A stretch of 64,000 nt of DNA. Origin: Cladopsammia gracilis (lineage: Eukaryota > Cnidaria > Anthozoa > Scleractinia > Dendrophylliidae). Position 1 is the first letter of the stretch. Each line of letters starts with the position of its first letter. The stretch lies in contig JAJGOT010000290.1 in assembly GCA_022457155.1 (NCBI GenBank), positions 916,001 to 980,000 on the forward strand. Reading direction: 5' to 3'. Of this stretch, positions 13,267 through 25,364 are shown one piece after another. The position numbers and the translations under genes are program-made. The notes below the pieces were generated by a model. It was not told the DNA's origin and did no database searches. It saw only the letters and a list, made by a program, of their open reading frames with translations.

Positions 13267-14786
13267 AGCGGGTGTGTTATTTTCAAGCAGATTTGCATCA
13301 CTTTCTTGGTTGGATTCTGAGAGAAAGAGGATATTAAAAATTAAAAATTTAACGTAAACGTGATCCGTTTCGCAGTTACACTCTTAAGTACATATCAACA
13401 GTGATGAGTAAAACATAACATGGAACACGAAAATGTGATGGAGGCACTTTCTTAATTTATCACAGCTGGCGGTCGCAGAAGGTATATTGTGTCGACATTT
13501 TGATCACACTATAAGATTTTGTTTTTTTTTTATACAAATATTTTCAGTAAACGTTTCTGAAAAGACCAAAGGTTAAAATAGAAAGCACTAAGGGATAACC
13601 ATCATAAAAGTCATACATTTTACAAGTGTTCCCTTGTATATATTCTTATTTTTTTTTCAATTCACGAGTTGACAACTGGGGCCCTTTCATTAGTTCTCAT
13701 CTCAAAGGCATTCTGTTTTAAATTTTTTACAAAGCGAAAATGTTATGTGCACTATATTATCGACTCATCATAAGAAATCAATATACTATAATACCTGGAT
13801 CGCTTTCTTCGTCAGCAGTTTCCTCCTCTTCAGTGGCGTCATCTTGATCAGGATAGTCTTCTTGTTCCTCCTCGTCTTCTTCTTCTTCTTCTTCGCTATC
13901 TTCTTCTAGAACATTACAGAAAGATGGTAATTACAAAAAAATCCAGAAGTTCCAACTTTGTCGCTAAAAGAGATTCAAAACGTATTGCATTGATAAAGTA
14001 CGTGTGGTCATTTTAACTGGGAAAACGTAAGACTTTTGATTCAGTAAATGTTCTAACAAATACTAATAGAACGGAGCCAGTAAAATCACTTTTACCTTCC
14101 AGTGGGTTGGTGTCCTGTGCAGCATCAGCGATTTCGTCTTCAGTGGCTTCATCGCTTTCAGGATAATCCTGTTGTTCTTCATCTTCAGTGGCTTCATCGC
14201 TTTCAGGATAATCTTGTTGTTCTTCATCTTCTTCATCTTCGGCTTCTGAAAAAATGCAACGATTGGTTGGATGAATGAGGAATGTACGATTGATTGATAT
14301 GAAGGAGGCAGGCTCTAACCACCAGATGGGATTGTTTCACGGTTTACCCGAGTTCAACTATAATTGCCTGGAAAATATTCTGCTAGCTATTTTTAAAAAC
14401 ACGATCTGTAACTAAAGCAATTAAAATGCTTTAGAAGTCGTATACTATAGTCTATAATAAAAAGTAAATTCAGTGTAGTTACAGTCAATTGGCAACAAAT
14501 ACGAGAGCATTTAAAGCTAGAATTAATATATTGAAAAATATCAGCGAGTCAAAATTGGAAGAGGTCGCGACTTAGATGCGCTTAGACTCCTACCTTTGCC
14601 TTCCTCTTGAAGAGCAACTTTTTCGTCTTCGTTGTGATCCGCAGCAGGAATATCAGCTAAGTCTTCTGCATTGTCGAGACTGTTCAGAGTATTTTCGTTT
14701 GAGGAAAAATTGTCTTGAAAAGTTTCTGCGTTTATAACAGCAAAAACTGCGAGAAGGACAACGATTCCTCGAACAACACCCGCCAT
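12469..14786 (-). CDS. Galaxin-like protein, copy B, lacking acidic exon 2
   Basis: Exons on the minus strand: 14594-14786, 14096-14245, 13795-13905, 12469-13316 (1302 nt, 433 aa). It has the same signal peptide and NFS sequon as copy A. Exon 3 has two DYPESDEATE units. Exon 4 has one extra Glu codon. Exon 5 has nine cysteine repeats (one 84-bp and five 90-bp internal units). The exon 2 present in A, C and D is missing because of a deletion ending near 14,358. As every exon boundary is phase 1, exon 1 joins exon 3 without frameshift, so the gene may still be functional with a shorter acidic region. The internal repeats carry Thr-Leu linkers (CTLRRR) as in C, where A and D have Pro-Leu. Confidence 0.78.
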
Positions 14787-14829
14787 TCTTGCTCTGGATT
14801 TTGCCTGCCTCTCGTCAGGGTATCAGGCC

Positions 14830-14837
14830 TTTTTATA
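14830..14837 (-). promoter_or_regulatory. TATA box, galaxin-like B
   Basis: TATAAAAA on the minus strand at the position conserved across the four genes, 44 bp upstream of the ATG. Confidence 0.7.
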
Positions 14838-17180
14838 ACGAGTTAAAACGGAAAAAATGCCAGAAAACACTGACGTTTAATGTTTTAATGATGATAGGTG
14901 AAATGAACAACCACTTAAGTACTTTGAATTAGTCCTATTTTAAAAGAAAACTTACGCAAATTGGTAATACATAGTACAACACAATCAGAATGCCAACAAC
15001 AGCAGTATTGGAATATTTGGCAATTTTGTTTTTAGATGGATTAAAACACGTAAAGAAATAACGAGAAAAAGGGTGGGAACATTTTCCCAATTAACTTTTC
15101 AAATTGTCCCATTACCTTGACGGAAGCAATTGGTTGAAGGATATTTTAAATTCAAGTTTGTGAAGAGCTCTTCTGGACCATTTGCACTGAGTCATTTCCG
15201 AATTAATACACTTCTAAAATCCGCATTAAAAATTTGGCAAAGGAAATCTTTGAGAAACAATATCGTACTTCTCTTTTGGAAATACTTCATAATAACAATC
15301 AGGACGTGGTTATGCTCACGGCATGGGTTTACTTTTTCAATTTATTACCTGGCTTCACACTAAATGTTGTTTGCTCAAAACGATTGACTATAGTTTCCCC
15401 ATTTAAATGGTTGTTACACTTTCACTGGCCAGACGTAGCTACGTATCCTGCAAAGTTTGCTAACAATACTGTTGTATGCCAATATAGTAAATTTAGTATG
15501 TGTTCACATAACTGTACCCATACGAAATTAGTACAAGTGCTACATGGGAGGCCTTATCCATATTCAATATAAAGTAGACATTTATACAAAGACGCCGAGA
15601 GCGATCCGCGCAAGACGGTTCTGAAGGATGGCTGATACCTTACACAAAATAAAATCTATGAAAAAAATTGCCATTTATTACTGCTATAACTGATTTCCGT
15701 TGAGTTGATTTCGTTCGGCTAAAACGGAAGGTTTCGTTTTTTATTCCGTTCGTGATTTCCGATTTTACTATCTTCAGTAATAATTACAATATATGTAAGT
15801 TGGTTCACATGCACGAATGAAAACATACTGAATAGAGTCTATCAAATTGAATGTTTAAAGCAAAACGATACCTCAGTTGATGTGGGTGTTGAAGTGGTTA
15901 AATGTTTTGGTTGATCACTGAGCAACAATAATTAATACGTAACAAGAATGCACTGACGCAATCAATAGCTGCACAACCAACACTTAAGCAGTTATCTGAC
16001 ACTAGGGATACAGATGTATCTATCAAAACCTTTAACTATAGACGAAGATATAAAACGAACTATTCAATTGATGTTTATGTTATGTAGCGCCGTTTTCAAC
16101 AAGATTTCTGTTGACCAACAAGTTCATTTCTTCAACACACATACTTGTATTTAGCGCTAAATATAACCAATAATTGAATATGACAGAGTGTAGAAAAAAA
16201 GTATAGAAATCTTATTTTCAACTAAGTATGTCTTACTGCTTGGAGATTAAAAGGGGATCGTAGTAAACGTTAGAACTAAAAATGTTAAAATCCTGTTACC
16301 AAGCGTAAATTATTACTTTCCTGTTTTCGTTAACACAGTTGCTAGTTACAATATTCATAATTTTCCTCTTCACTGATTCGTTAGACGCTTTCATTTTGTG
16401 CCGTTACCCTAAAAACCCGCCTAAAAGAATCAAGTCTTTGAACAAGCTTCAGGATGGAAAGTGAACATGGTTGATACATTATTTACATCATGTATACTAA
16501 CATGAAGTATATCTTATCGCGATACTAGCTCATTTTCATCTGACAACAAAAGGTTCCAATATACATGTAACTACTAGTAGTCTTTATCAGTATTGGCCTG
16601 ACCAACTCCAAAACGGAATATAAACAGGCATTGTATTGCAGTGACTAATTTCAGCGTCTTTTCAGATTTTTAACTTCATGCTGACCGCCTTAACTTCATT
16701 CGTGCACATACACGCACTGAAACAGAAAGTATCAATGCATTATTGGTATGTTCGCGGTTTTACATATTTTATCCACGGATAATGGAACTAATTGCTTCAG
16801 TTACAACGTAATTTTCGTGCGTTATGCTTATTTGAGTAGAAATAGATTACGTTGTATGTATAATTGAAAACAAACTGAAGGTTATAGAACAGTGTTTAAA
16901 GCAAAGTGAACTTCTTACTTTATGTTTGTGTAGGGTTTTTAAAAATTGTTGGTTGATAAGCAAGTTTATTTATGTAGTTGCACAAGAATCTATCTATATT
17001 CAAAGCTGACGTAACCAACACTTAGATATAGACCACGTGACAGGATGCCAAGAGAAAATGATGCGGAAAAAATAATAGCTAAAATAAACTTCAATCCACG
17101 TGACTAAGTCAAATTTTTCGGATGTTTTTTCTTTAAATCGCGTTCTTAATTTTTGTTGTTAAAAATTTATACTGCATGCT
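14838..17180. other. 5' spacer of unit B, proximal part
   Basis: Non-coding. To about 16,040 it matches the start of the other spacers (4269-5460, 25,365-26,600). At about 16,040 it jumps to sequence equivalent to about 7070 in spacer A, so about 1.6 kb is missing. From there to 17,180 it follows 7070-8720 in diverged form. No gene seen. Confidence 0.65.
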
Positions 17181-17590
17181 TCAAGATGCACACTGGAAAA
17201 TCTGGACCATTTACAGACTTCATAAAATGTCTATAAATCTTGAATTTACAGACTTGGTACTTTCACCTGTTAAAAACAAAATCTCTGTAAATTCTTTTGA
17301 CAGATATTTTATATGGTTTTGTTGTCTTGTTCTTTATAAAATGTTTGTAAAATGTTTATAAATTCTAGAAGCTGTAATGAGGGGAAAGACTTACAATTTA
17401 CAGACTTTATGAAATCTGCCAACAATGTTTGTAAATCTACTATTTACAAAGACTTTATAATGCCAAGACTTCTAATATAAAATGTCTGTAAATGGCAAAT
17501 CTCTGCAAATTAATGTGGTCTCCAAGCGGAACAAGTAATGACAAACGGGGAATTATAAAATCTCTGTAAATTGACACATACAAACATAAT
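17181..17590. repeat. Degenerate TTTACAGA/TCTGTAAA-rich flank of the minisatellite
   Basis: Many copies of TTTACAGAC and its complement TCTGTAAAT are scattered in both orientations. The stretch ends with a first recognisable 35-bp minisatellite unit at about 17,544-17,585. Probably the decayed margin of the array; no credible coding. Confidence 0.5.
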
Positions 17591-17998
17591 CTTTCTCCGA
17601 ATCGTCTAAATAGTAATTTGAAAGCTACATCCAGTGTTCACTCACATAATCTAAGAAATTCAAAATACAACCTTTTCGTTCGTAGACCGAGTACTGAAGC
17701 AGGCAAACGAAGTTTTCAATATAGCAATTCTGTTTTCTGGAACAGCTTGCCTTTGAGCGCTAAAATGTAGTCCACTCTTAGCTCTTTTAAATCATGCATT
17801 TACTTTCTATGTAATCTAAAAATAGTTAATAAAGGATACTTTTCATGGTTTTTAGTATAATCCCGTATATATAATGAATCTAGTTAGATAATTTAATTTA
17901 GTTAAGTAATTAATCTATTCAATGTTGTTTAAGGCTCGAAGGAAGAGCGTTTATTATGAACTGAAACCGTGTACGATAAATAAAGTTTACCCACCTAA
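17591..17998 (+). mobile_element. 5'-truncated LINE 3' end inside the minisatellite
   Basis: Plus-strand translation at about 17,638-17,770 gives a typical C-terminus of a non-LTR retrotransposon reverse transcriptase ORF: HNLRNSKYNLFVRRPSTE, then GKRSFQYSNSVFWNSLPL, followed by a stop and an ...SSFKS... tail. The remaining ~200 bp are an AT-rich 3' UTR ending near ATAAATAAAG. A 35-bp minisatellite unit precedes it and the array resumes immediately after, so it probably inserted into the array. CR1/L2-like by residue pattern; the family is not certain. Confidence 0.6.
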
Positions 17999-18515
17999 CG
18001 GGGCACTATAAAATCTCTGTAAATTGACGCAAACGGGCGCTATAAAATCTCTGTAAATTGACACAAACGGGGCACTAAAAAATCTCTGTAAATTGACACA
18101 AACGGGGCACTATAAAATCTCTGTAAATTGACGCAAACGGGGCACTATAAAATCTCTGTAAATTGACACAAACGGGGCACTATAAAATCTCTGTAAATTG
18201 ACACAAACGGGGCACTATAAAATCTCTGTAAATTGACACAAACGGGGCATCATAAAAACTCTGTAAATTGACCCAAACGGGGCACTATAAAATCTCTCTA
18301 AAATGACACAAACGGGGCATAATAAAAACTATGTAAATTGACACAAATGGGGCACTATAAAAACTCTGTAAATTGACACAAACGGGGCACTACAAAATCT
18401 CTGCAAATTGACAAAACGGGGCATTATAAAATCTCTGTAAATTGACGCAAATGGGGAATTATAAAATCTCTGTAAATTGACGTAAACCGGGCATCACAAA
18501 ATCTCTTTCTTTACC
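17999..18515. repeat. 35-bp minisatellite, about 15 units
   Basis: Tandem units with consensus built from ACGGGGCACTATAAAATC and TCTGTAAATTGACACAA. Central units are nearly identical, and the last three or four diverge (GGGGAATTATAAAA, CGGGCATCACAAAA). The array ends at about 18,505 where the unit breaks off. It is not a CRISPR: there are no unique spacers and the repeat is directly tandem. Confidence 0.9.
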
Positions 18516-20109
18516 TCTAATTCCTTTTGAAAATTCGAAAAGTACTTAGCAATTATTTCGGGATCGAAATGCAGAGTCAAAGGAAATGAGGTTATATTCC
18601 TTAAAAAATTCGCACAAACATTTTTTAATTGACGCCACTTATGCAAATGAATAATATCTTGATGTTTCAGTATTATTAATACATCGTTTTCATCTACGTA
18701 AGCAAGTTATTTTACTGGCTTTGAGAGTATAACCCATCGAGATAAAATGATAAAGAGAATGCCAAATAAAACGACTTGACAAAATTGAGAAGCCTAACGA
18801 TCTTTGATAGCCAAGTTTTGGGAAATAGAATATTTAGAAATTTGGAGAACTTTGTATTGCGTCTACCATTTTAGAGTTTAGAATTTTGATGTTGTTAGGT
18901 AAAAACAAAGAATGAAAATTGCAGTAAAGCTTCTCATTCAAGATTGTTTGCTTTCCATCTTGAACCAATACAAACCTGTGAATGAAAAACTCAGGTTATT
19001 TGCACATGTTTCGACGTTGCACATAAGCGCAACGTTTCCTTGTTTCTCTGTATTTTTGCGGTTTCCATCAGTTACCGATATACAACCCTCAAATAAAGAA
19101 AATTGCTTAAGTGCGCTTGAAAAATATTGGTGGGTTATCGAATCTCTTGCTGTTGTGTCTGGTATTAGTTAGTTTGTTCGTATGCATGATTTAAAACGCG
19201 AACTGTTATAGACGAAGATAAAACGAACTTTTCAATTGATGTTTATGTTATGTAGCGCCGTTTTCAACAAGATTTCTGTTGACCAACAAGTTCATTTCTT
19301 CAACATACATACTTGTATTTAGCGCTAATTATGACCAATAATTGAATACGACAGAGTGTAGAAAAAAAGGTATAAAAATCTTATTTTCAACTAAGTTTGT
19401 CTTACTGCTTGGAAATTGAAATGGTGCATTAGATCATAGTTAAAGTTAGAACTAAAACTGTTAAAATCCTGTTACCAAGCGTAAATTATTACTTTCCTGT
19501 TTTCGTTAACACAGTTGCTAGTTACAATATTCATAATTTTCCTCTTCACTGATTCGTTAGACGCTTTCATTTTGTGCCGTTACCCTAAAAACCCGCCTAA
19601 AAGAATCAAGTCTTTGAACAAGCTTCAGGATGGAAAATGACATGGTTGATACATCATTAACATCATGTATACTAACATGAAGTATATGTTATCCCAAGGT
19701 TTTGGTCGCGATACTAGCTTATTTTCATCTGACAACAAAGGTTCCAATATACATGTAACTACTAGTAGTCTTTATCAGTATTGGCCTGAAAAGCTACGCT
19801 TGTGTAATTTTTTGACCAACTCCAAAACGGAATATAACAGGCATTGTATTGCAGTAACTAATTTCAGCGTCTTTTCAGATTTTTAACTTCATGCTGACCG
19901 CCTTAACTTCATTCGTGCACATACACGCACTGAAACAGAAAGCGCTGCTAAGCGGTTTTGGTTTTACTTCTGATTGGTTGAGAAAGTGGCGCGAGATTTT
20001 TTAGCCAATCACAAAACCTAGCAATACAAAACCAAAGCAATTGTGAAATTACTTTCGATACTTAATTGAAAAGCACTCATGTCTAATATTCTGAAATGCA
20101 AACACACAC
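18516..20109. other. 5' spacer of unit B, distal part, with junction to unit C
   Basis: Non-coding. 18,540-19,200 resembles the spacer blocks at about 5990-6380 and 39,300-39,660 (TAGCAATTATTTCGG, TTTCCTTGTTTCTCTG). 19,205-19,940 repeats 16,045-16,735 almost exactly. At about 19,941 the sequence switches to that found after 9998 (CGCTGCTAAGCGGTTTTGG), which is the start of unit C. Confidence 0.6.
19205..19940. repeat. Second copy of a ~0.7-kb spacer segment
   Basis: Direct repeat of 16,045-16,735 (for example AACGAACT.TTCAATTGATG, GCGCCGTTTTCAACAAGAT, GTTACCCTAAAAACCCGCC occur in both). The two copies flank the minisatellite region, and this copy ends exactly at the unit B/unit C junction. 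Confidence 0.7.
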
Positions 20110-22312
20110 AAATGCTAGATGTGTGTGTGTGTGTGTAGTAAGTTCCTGGGCTGTTCGAATCGAATTAATTTTTTGACTTGTCAATGTTTGTTTCTTTACT
20201 TTGTGACAGAATCTTGAAAGGGGAAAACTAGAGAGGCACATGTTTTCACAAAAAAGTCAATACTAACAACTGACAGGCTGTCAACTCATCTATTCGTCCA
20301 ACAAAATAATCACAAATTCAAGTCAAAGGAAATGTAAATTAGGGCCTTTAAGGAGAAGGTCACTCCCAAATATGCCATGTTTTCTTTTCCACTAATATGA
20401 AGTAAAATATAGCAATAAACTAATGTCCTAATGTAATCCATGCCAAAAGGTACCTTAAAATCGTTTTGAACACCGCCAATTTGCTGAAATATTTAACGGA
20501 CTGGCAAGGAGTAACCTTCTCCCTTTAATCGAAACCTACCTAATAGATACAAATCTGAGTATACTTTACCATGGAAATGCTACGGTTTTCACAGCCAGTC
20601 TTTGCACATCCCCATTCATAGCCTCATGCAAGTACATTTTCACATGCACGAAGTTCTCCGGTGAAGAACACCAAGAGAAAGATATCAAGTGAATTTGTTA
20701 AGAAAAAAATAAACAAAATTCAATTTTTAGCGGAGCACTTGCCAGGCCGAAGGCCTGGCTGCGCAGCTCCATACTCATAGAACCTACGCCGTGATTTTTC
20801 ATGGTCATGGCTAGCGGAATGTTTCGCGGGCGCGTTGTCTGCCCGCCGAACGCCCGCCCGTGTTGGACAACATCCGGGATCTTAGCAATTTTGTTTTTCG
20901 CGCGGCCACACAGCCGTGAGCTCGGTAAACACTTTAGTTGTTTTCTTGTGCCTAGCGGAGAATTAAACTCGTTATTTTCCTGCATTTTTTCGCGGTTTGC
21001 TACTCAAGACAGGGATACTAATTAACGTATACTCAGAAGCCGCTTTAGTGGAAAAAGACGAGCTTTCAGGGATAAAATCTTGCTTCGAGGAACTTCGTGT
21101 ATTACGTTTTTATCAATGCGGGAGATGATTTCAGAACCAGAAGCGGAGATTTGAATTTCCAAGCAAGCGAGGAACTTAAAGGTAAAACAGATTACAGTTT
21201 TCGATGAGAATTTATGTTGATATCAATCTGTGAGTGACTTGTTATTAGTGTTATTGTTAGTTTTGGCGAATTGATTTTAAAACGTGCCTAAATTTAGTTG
21301 TATCGATCTCTTGAATTTCATCGAAGAAAGCTTGAACTCGATGAGCTATAATTACATGGTACGCGTTTTGCTTTTAAACGTAAACTAATGGAGATTTGAA
21401 TAAATTTTTTCGAAAGAAGATTGTGTTGTCCATTTTTATGTGTTAGTTCATTCATTAGATAGATTGAAAAGCGATTTTATGTAAACAAAACAAGACTTGA
21501 TTTTATAGTACAGTTCTATCTTCACTCGCATCGCCTTATGCAAATATGTTTGTGTATTTTTGCAATTTTTGATTTTCAAATCAGTTTCTCGGGCAATTTT
21601 TGACAAACATAAACTGTATTTTATTCGGAAACTAGTGGTACTATTTATTCTAGACAAATAAAAGTTGTTTTTGTGAACTTTTGTACGGTCTATAAAAATG
21701 TACTGTGCAGACGGTCGCGTAATACTGTTTTTGAGAATTGCTAAAATTGAAAATAACCCGTTCGTCAATCTTAATTCTTGTGCTTCTAACCTTTCACCTT
21801 AGTTAAGTTTCACCTTAGTTAAGCTTGTTCAAAGTGCGACGCTGTTAGGCTTGGGCTATCTATATATATTAGTGATTTGGGGTTGAAACTTTGATCAATT
21901 TTATTATAAGGTTGCAATCCTTTTCCATCCATCATTATTTTTGAGTTTCCACTGTTGTGTATTGGCATTCTCACGCCACATTATTCACTCGTGTGCCCTT
22001 CAATAACAAAACAACAAATTAAAATAGAAACTGCCTTTAAATTTATTACCACTTTTAAAATAGTCAATGTTTACAAAACTACTTGTTACTTAATTAACAG
22101 GATCACCTAAACAAAGATAGGTGTTGTTAGCATTGTTAAAATCCATAAAGTCCACGGATTCAAAAGCTGATTTCCAAATGTAAATGAAATAACTAATTTA
22201 CCGAAGCTAGTTAATGCAAAGTTATCAGATTACAGAACAACGTTAACTTACGGCAATTAAGAAAACTGATCAAACTCCAGCACTAACTGATTTATGCAAA
22301 ACAACAATGAAC
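20110..22312. other. 3' flank of galaxin-like unit C
   Basis: Non-coding and nearly identical to 10,161-12,363, including the insertion at 20,731-21,868. A longer (TG)n tract occurs at about 20,119-20,137. Confidence 0.7.
20731..21868. mobile_element. 1138-bp insertion, copy in unit C
   Basis: Same length and near-identical sequence to 10,782-11,919, with the same TTAG on both sides (20,727-20,730; 21,869-21,872). Units A and D lack it. Confidence 0.6.
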
Positions 22313-22318
22313 TTTATT
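22313..22318 (-). terminator. Polyadenylation signal, galaxin-like C
   Basis: AATAAA on the minus strand, about 100 bp past the stop codon. Confidence 0.65.
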
Positions 22319-22417
22319 GAAAATCATTAAGAAATTAAAAACAACATTTGGTTTTGGTTTTAACTTTTAAAACTTCATGGCAGTTTTCTTTTGGATTCAT
22401 GGATCCATTGATGACTT

Positions 22418-23395
22418 TTAGCCCTTTCGACAACTGAAAAGCTTGGAGACGACACGGTTATAACAGCACTTTTGAAATCGTTGGTTGTAGTACACTCGAC
22501 CGCATTTAAGACGAAGTAGGCAAGGGGCAAACTTGGAGATGACCCGTCCATAGCAACACTTTTGAAATCGTGGGTTGTAGAACACTCGACCGCATCTGCG
22601 ACGAAGTAGGCAAGGGGCAAACTTGGAGATGACCCGTCCATAGCAACACTTTTGAAATCGTGGGTTGTAGAACACTCGACCGCATCTGCGACGAAGTAGG
22701 CAAGGGGCAAACTTGGAGATGACCCGTCCATAGCAACACTTTTGAAATCGTGGGTTGTAGAACACTCGACCACATCTGAGACGAAGTGTGCATGTGCTGA
22801 ACTTGGAGATGACCCGTCCATAGCAGCACTTTTGAGATCGTGGGTTGTAGAACACTCGACCGCATCTGCGACGAAGTAGGCAAGGGGCAAACTTGCAGAT
22901 GACCCGTCCATAGCAACACTTTTGAAATCGTGGGTTGTAGAACACTCGACCACATCTGAGACGAAGTGTACATGTGCTGAACTTGGAGATGACTCGTCCA
23001 TAGCAGCACTTTTGAGATCGTGGGTTGTAGAACCCTCGACCGCATCTGCGACGAAGTGTACATGTGCTGAACTTGGAGATGACCCGTCCATAGCAGCACT
23101 TTTGAGATCGTGGGTTGTAGAACACTCGACCACATCTGCGACGAAGTGTACATGTGCGGAACTTGGAGATGACCCGTCCATAGCAGCACTTTTGAGATCG
23201 TGGGTTGTAGAACACTCGACCGCATCTGCGACGGCATGTGCTAAACTTGGAGATTACCCGTCCATAGCAGCACTTCTGGGTGAGTGCATTGTAGTACCTT
23301 CGACCACATCGGGGACGGCATAAGCTATACTTCAAGATGACCCGTCCATAGCAGCACTTTTGAAGTCGTGGGTTGTACACACCACAGCGCGCCAC
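22418..23395 (-). repeat. Galaxin-type coding repeat array, copy C
   Basis: Eleven CC repeats: conserved end units, one 84-bp unit and seven 90-bp units. Relative to B it has extra CTLRRR and CLLRRR units, including one altered to CGRGFYN. Several units have PRSQKCC where others have PRFQKCC. Confidence 0.83.
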
Positions 23396-25313
23396 AGCGG
23401 GTGTGTTATTTTCAAGCAGATTTGCATCACTTTCTTGGTTGGATTCTGAGAGAAAGAGGATATTAAAAATTAAAAATTTAACGTAAACGTGATCCGTTTC
23501 GCAGTTACACTCTTAAGTACATATCAACAGTGAGTAAAACATAACATGGAACACGAAAATGTGATGGAGGCACTTTCTTAATTTATCACAGCTGGCGGTC
23601 GCAGAAGGTATATTGTGTCGACATTTTGATCACACTATAAGATTTTGTTTTTTTTTTTATACAAATATTTTCAGTAAACGTTTCTGAAAAGACCAAAGGT
23701 TAAAAGAGAAAGCACTAAGGGATAACCATCATAAAAGTCATACATTTTACAAGTGTTCCCTTGTATATATTCTTATTTTTTTTTCAATTCACGAGTTGAC
23801 AACTGGGGCCCTTTCATTAGTTCTCATCTCAAAGGCATTCTGTTTTAAATTTTTTACAAAGCGAAAATGTTATGTGCACTATATTATCGACTCATCATAA
23901 GAAATCAATATACTATAATACCTGGATCGCTTTCTTCGTCAGCAGTTTCCTCCTCTTCAGTGGCGTCATCTTGATCAGGATAGTCTTCTTGTTCCTCCTC
24001 GTCTTCTTCTTCTTCTTCGCTATCTTCTTCTAGAACATTACAGAAAGATGGTAATTACAAAAAAATCCAGAAGTTCCAACTTTGTCGCTAAAAGAGATTC
24101 AAAACGTATTGCATTGATAAAGTACGTGTGGTCATTTTAACTGGGAAAACGTAAGACTTTTGATTCAGTAAATGTTCTAACAAATACTAATAGAACGGAG
24201 CCAGTAAAATCACTTTTACCTTCCAGTGGGTTGGTGTCCTGTGCAGCATCAGCGATTTCGTCTTCAGTGGCTTCATCGCTTTCAGGATAATCCTGTTGTT
24301 CTTCATCTTCAGTGGCTTCATCGCTTTCAGGATAATCTTGTTGTTCTTCATCTTCGGCTTCTGAAAAAATGCAACGATTGGTTGGATGAATGAGGAATGT
24401 ACGATTGATTGATATGAAGGAGGCAGGCTCTAACCACCAGATGGGATTGTTTCACGGTTTACCCGGGTTCAACTTCTTGGCAACGCGTTGTTTTATGATA
24501 CTTACTGAGGGTACAAAGACGAAATTCATTTTTTTAATTTTATGAATTAATGGCAAGACTCTTACCTGGCAGTGAGTTGTTTTCCTCGGCAACATCTGCG
24601 GTTTCCTCTGCAACGGTTTCTTCATCTGCGGAATAATCTTGCTGTTCTTTCCCTTCTTCATCTGCGGTTTCTGAAAAATAGGAAGTCAAAAAGGTAAAAT
24701 ATTGCCAACTTCACCAAAGACAAAAAGTTCTTATTATCGTGTGCTGTTATTTTCTAATAAATAGCAATGATCAAAGAAACAGCCACATGAGTACATAAGG
24801 TAAAAGTTAATAGAATAAATCGCGAGCTACTGTTTTCGTACATTACAGTAGTTGCTTCAAATATCAATATCCCTGTATGTCGAGCTATAATTGCCTGGAA
24901 AATATTCTGCTAGCTATTTTTAAAAACACGATCAGTAACTAAAGCAATTAAAATGCTTTAGAAGTCGTATACTATAGTCTATAATAAAAAGTAAATTCAG
25001 TGTAGTTACAGTCAATTGGCAACAAATACGAGAGCATTTAAAGCTAGAATTAATATATTGAAAAATATCAGCGAGTCAAAATTGGAAGAGGTCGCGACTT
25101 AGATGCGCTTAGACTCCTACCTTTGCCTTCCTCTTGAAGAGCAACTTTTTCGTCTTCGTTGTGATCCGCAGCAGGAATATCAGCTAAGTCGTCTGCATTG
25201 TCGAGACTGTTCAGAGTATTTTCGTTTGAGGAAAAATTGTCTTGAAAAGTTTCTGCGTTTATAACAGCAAAAACTGCGAGAAGGACAACGATTCCTCGAA
25301 CAACACCCGCCAT
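22418..25313 (-). CDS. Galaxin-like secreted matrix protein, copy C (5 exons)
   Basis: Exons on the minus strand: 25121-25313, 24566-24670, 24220-24360, 23922-24029, 22418-23445 (1575 nt, 524 aa). The signal peptide is identical to A and B. Exon 2 is intact here, with DYSADEETV in place of the DYSEDEETV of A. Exon 3 is 9 nt (three acidic codons) shorter than in A and B. Exon 5 has 11 cysteine repeats. The gene is very similar to copy B inside and outside the coding region, so it shows the likely state of B before B lost exon 2. Splice sites, phase 1 boundaries, TATA box and polyA signal are all conserved. Confidence 0.8.
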
Positions 25314-25356
25314 TCTTGCTCTGGATTTTGCCTGCCTCTCGTCAGGGTATCAGGCC

Positions 25357-25364
25357 TTTTTATA
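25357..25364 (-). promoter_or_regulatory. TATA box, galaxin-like C
   Basis: TATAAAAA on the minus strand, 44 bp upstream of the ATG, conserved in the four genes. Confidence 0.7.

Noticed and set aside
17999..18515. CRISPR-like array
   Set aside because: Units are directly tandem with no unique spacers, in eukaryotic DNA; this is a minisatellite.
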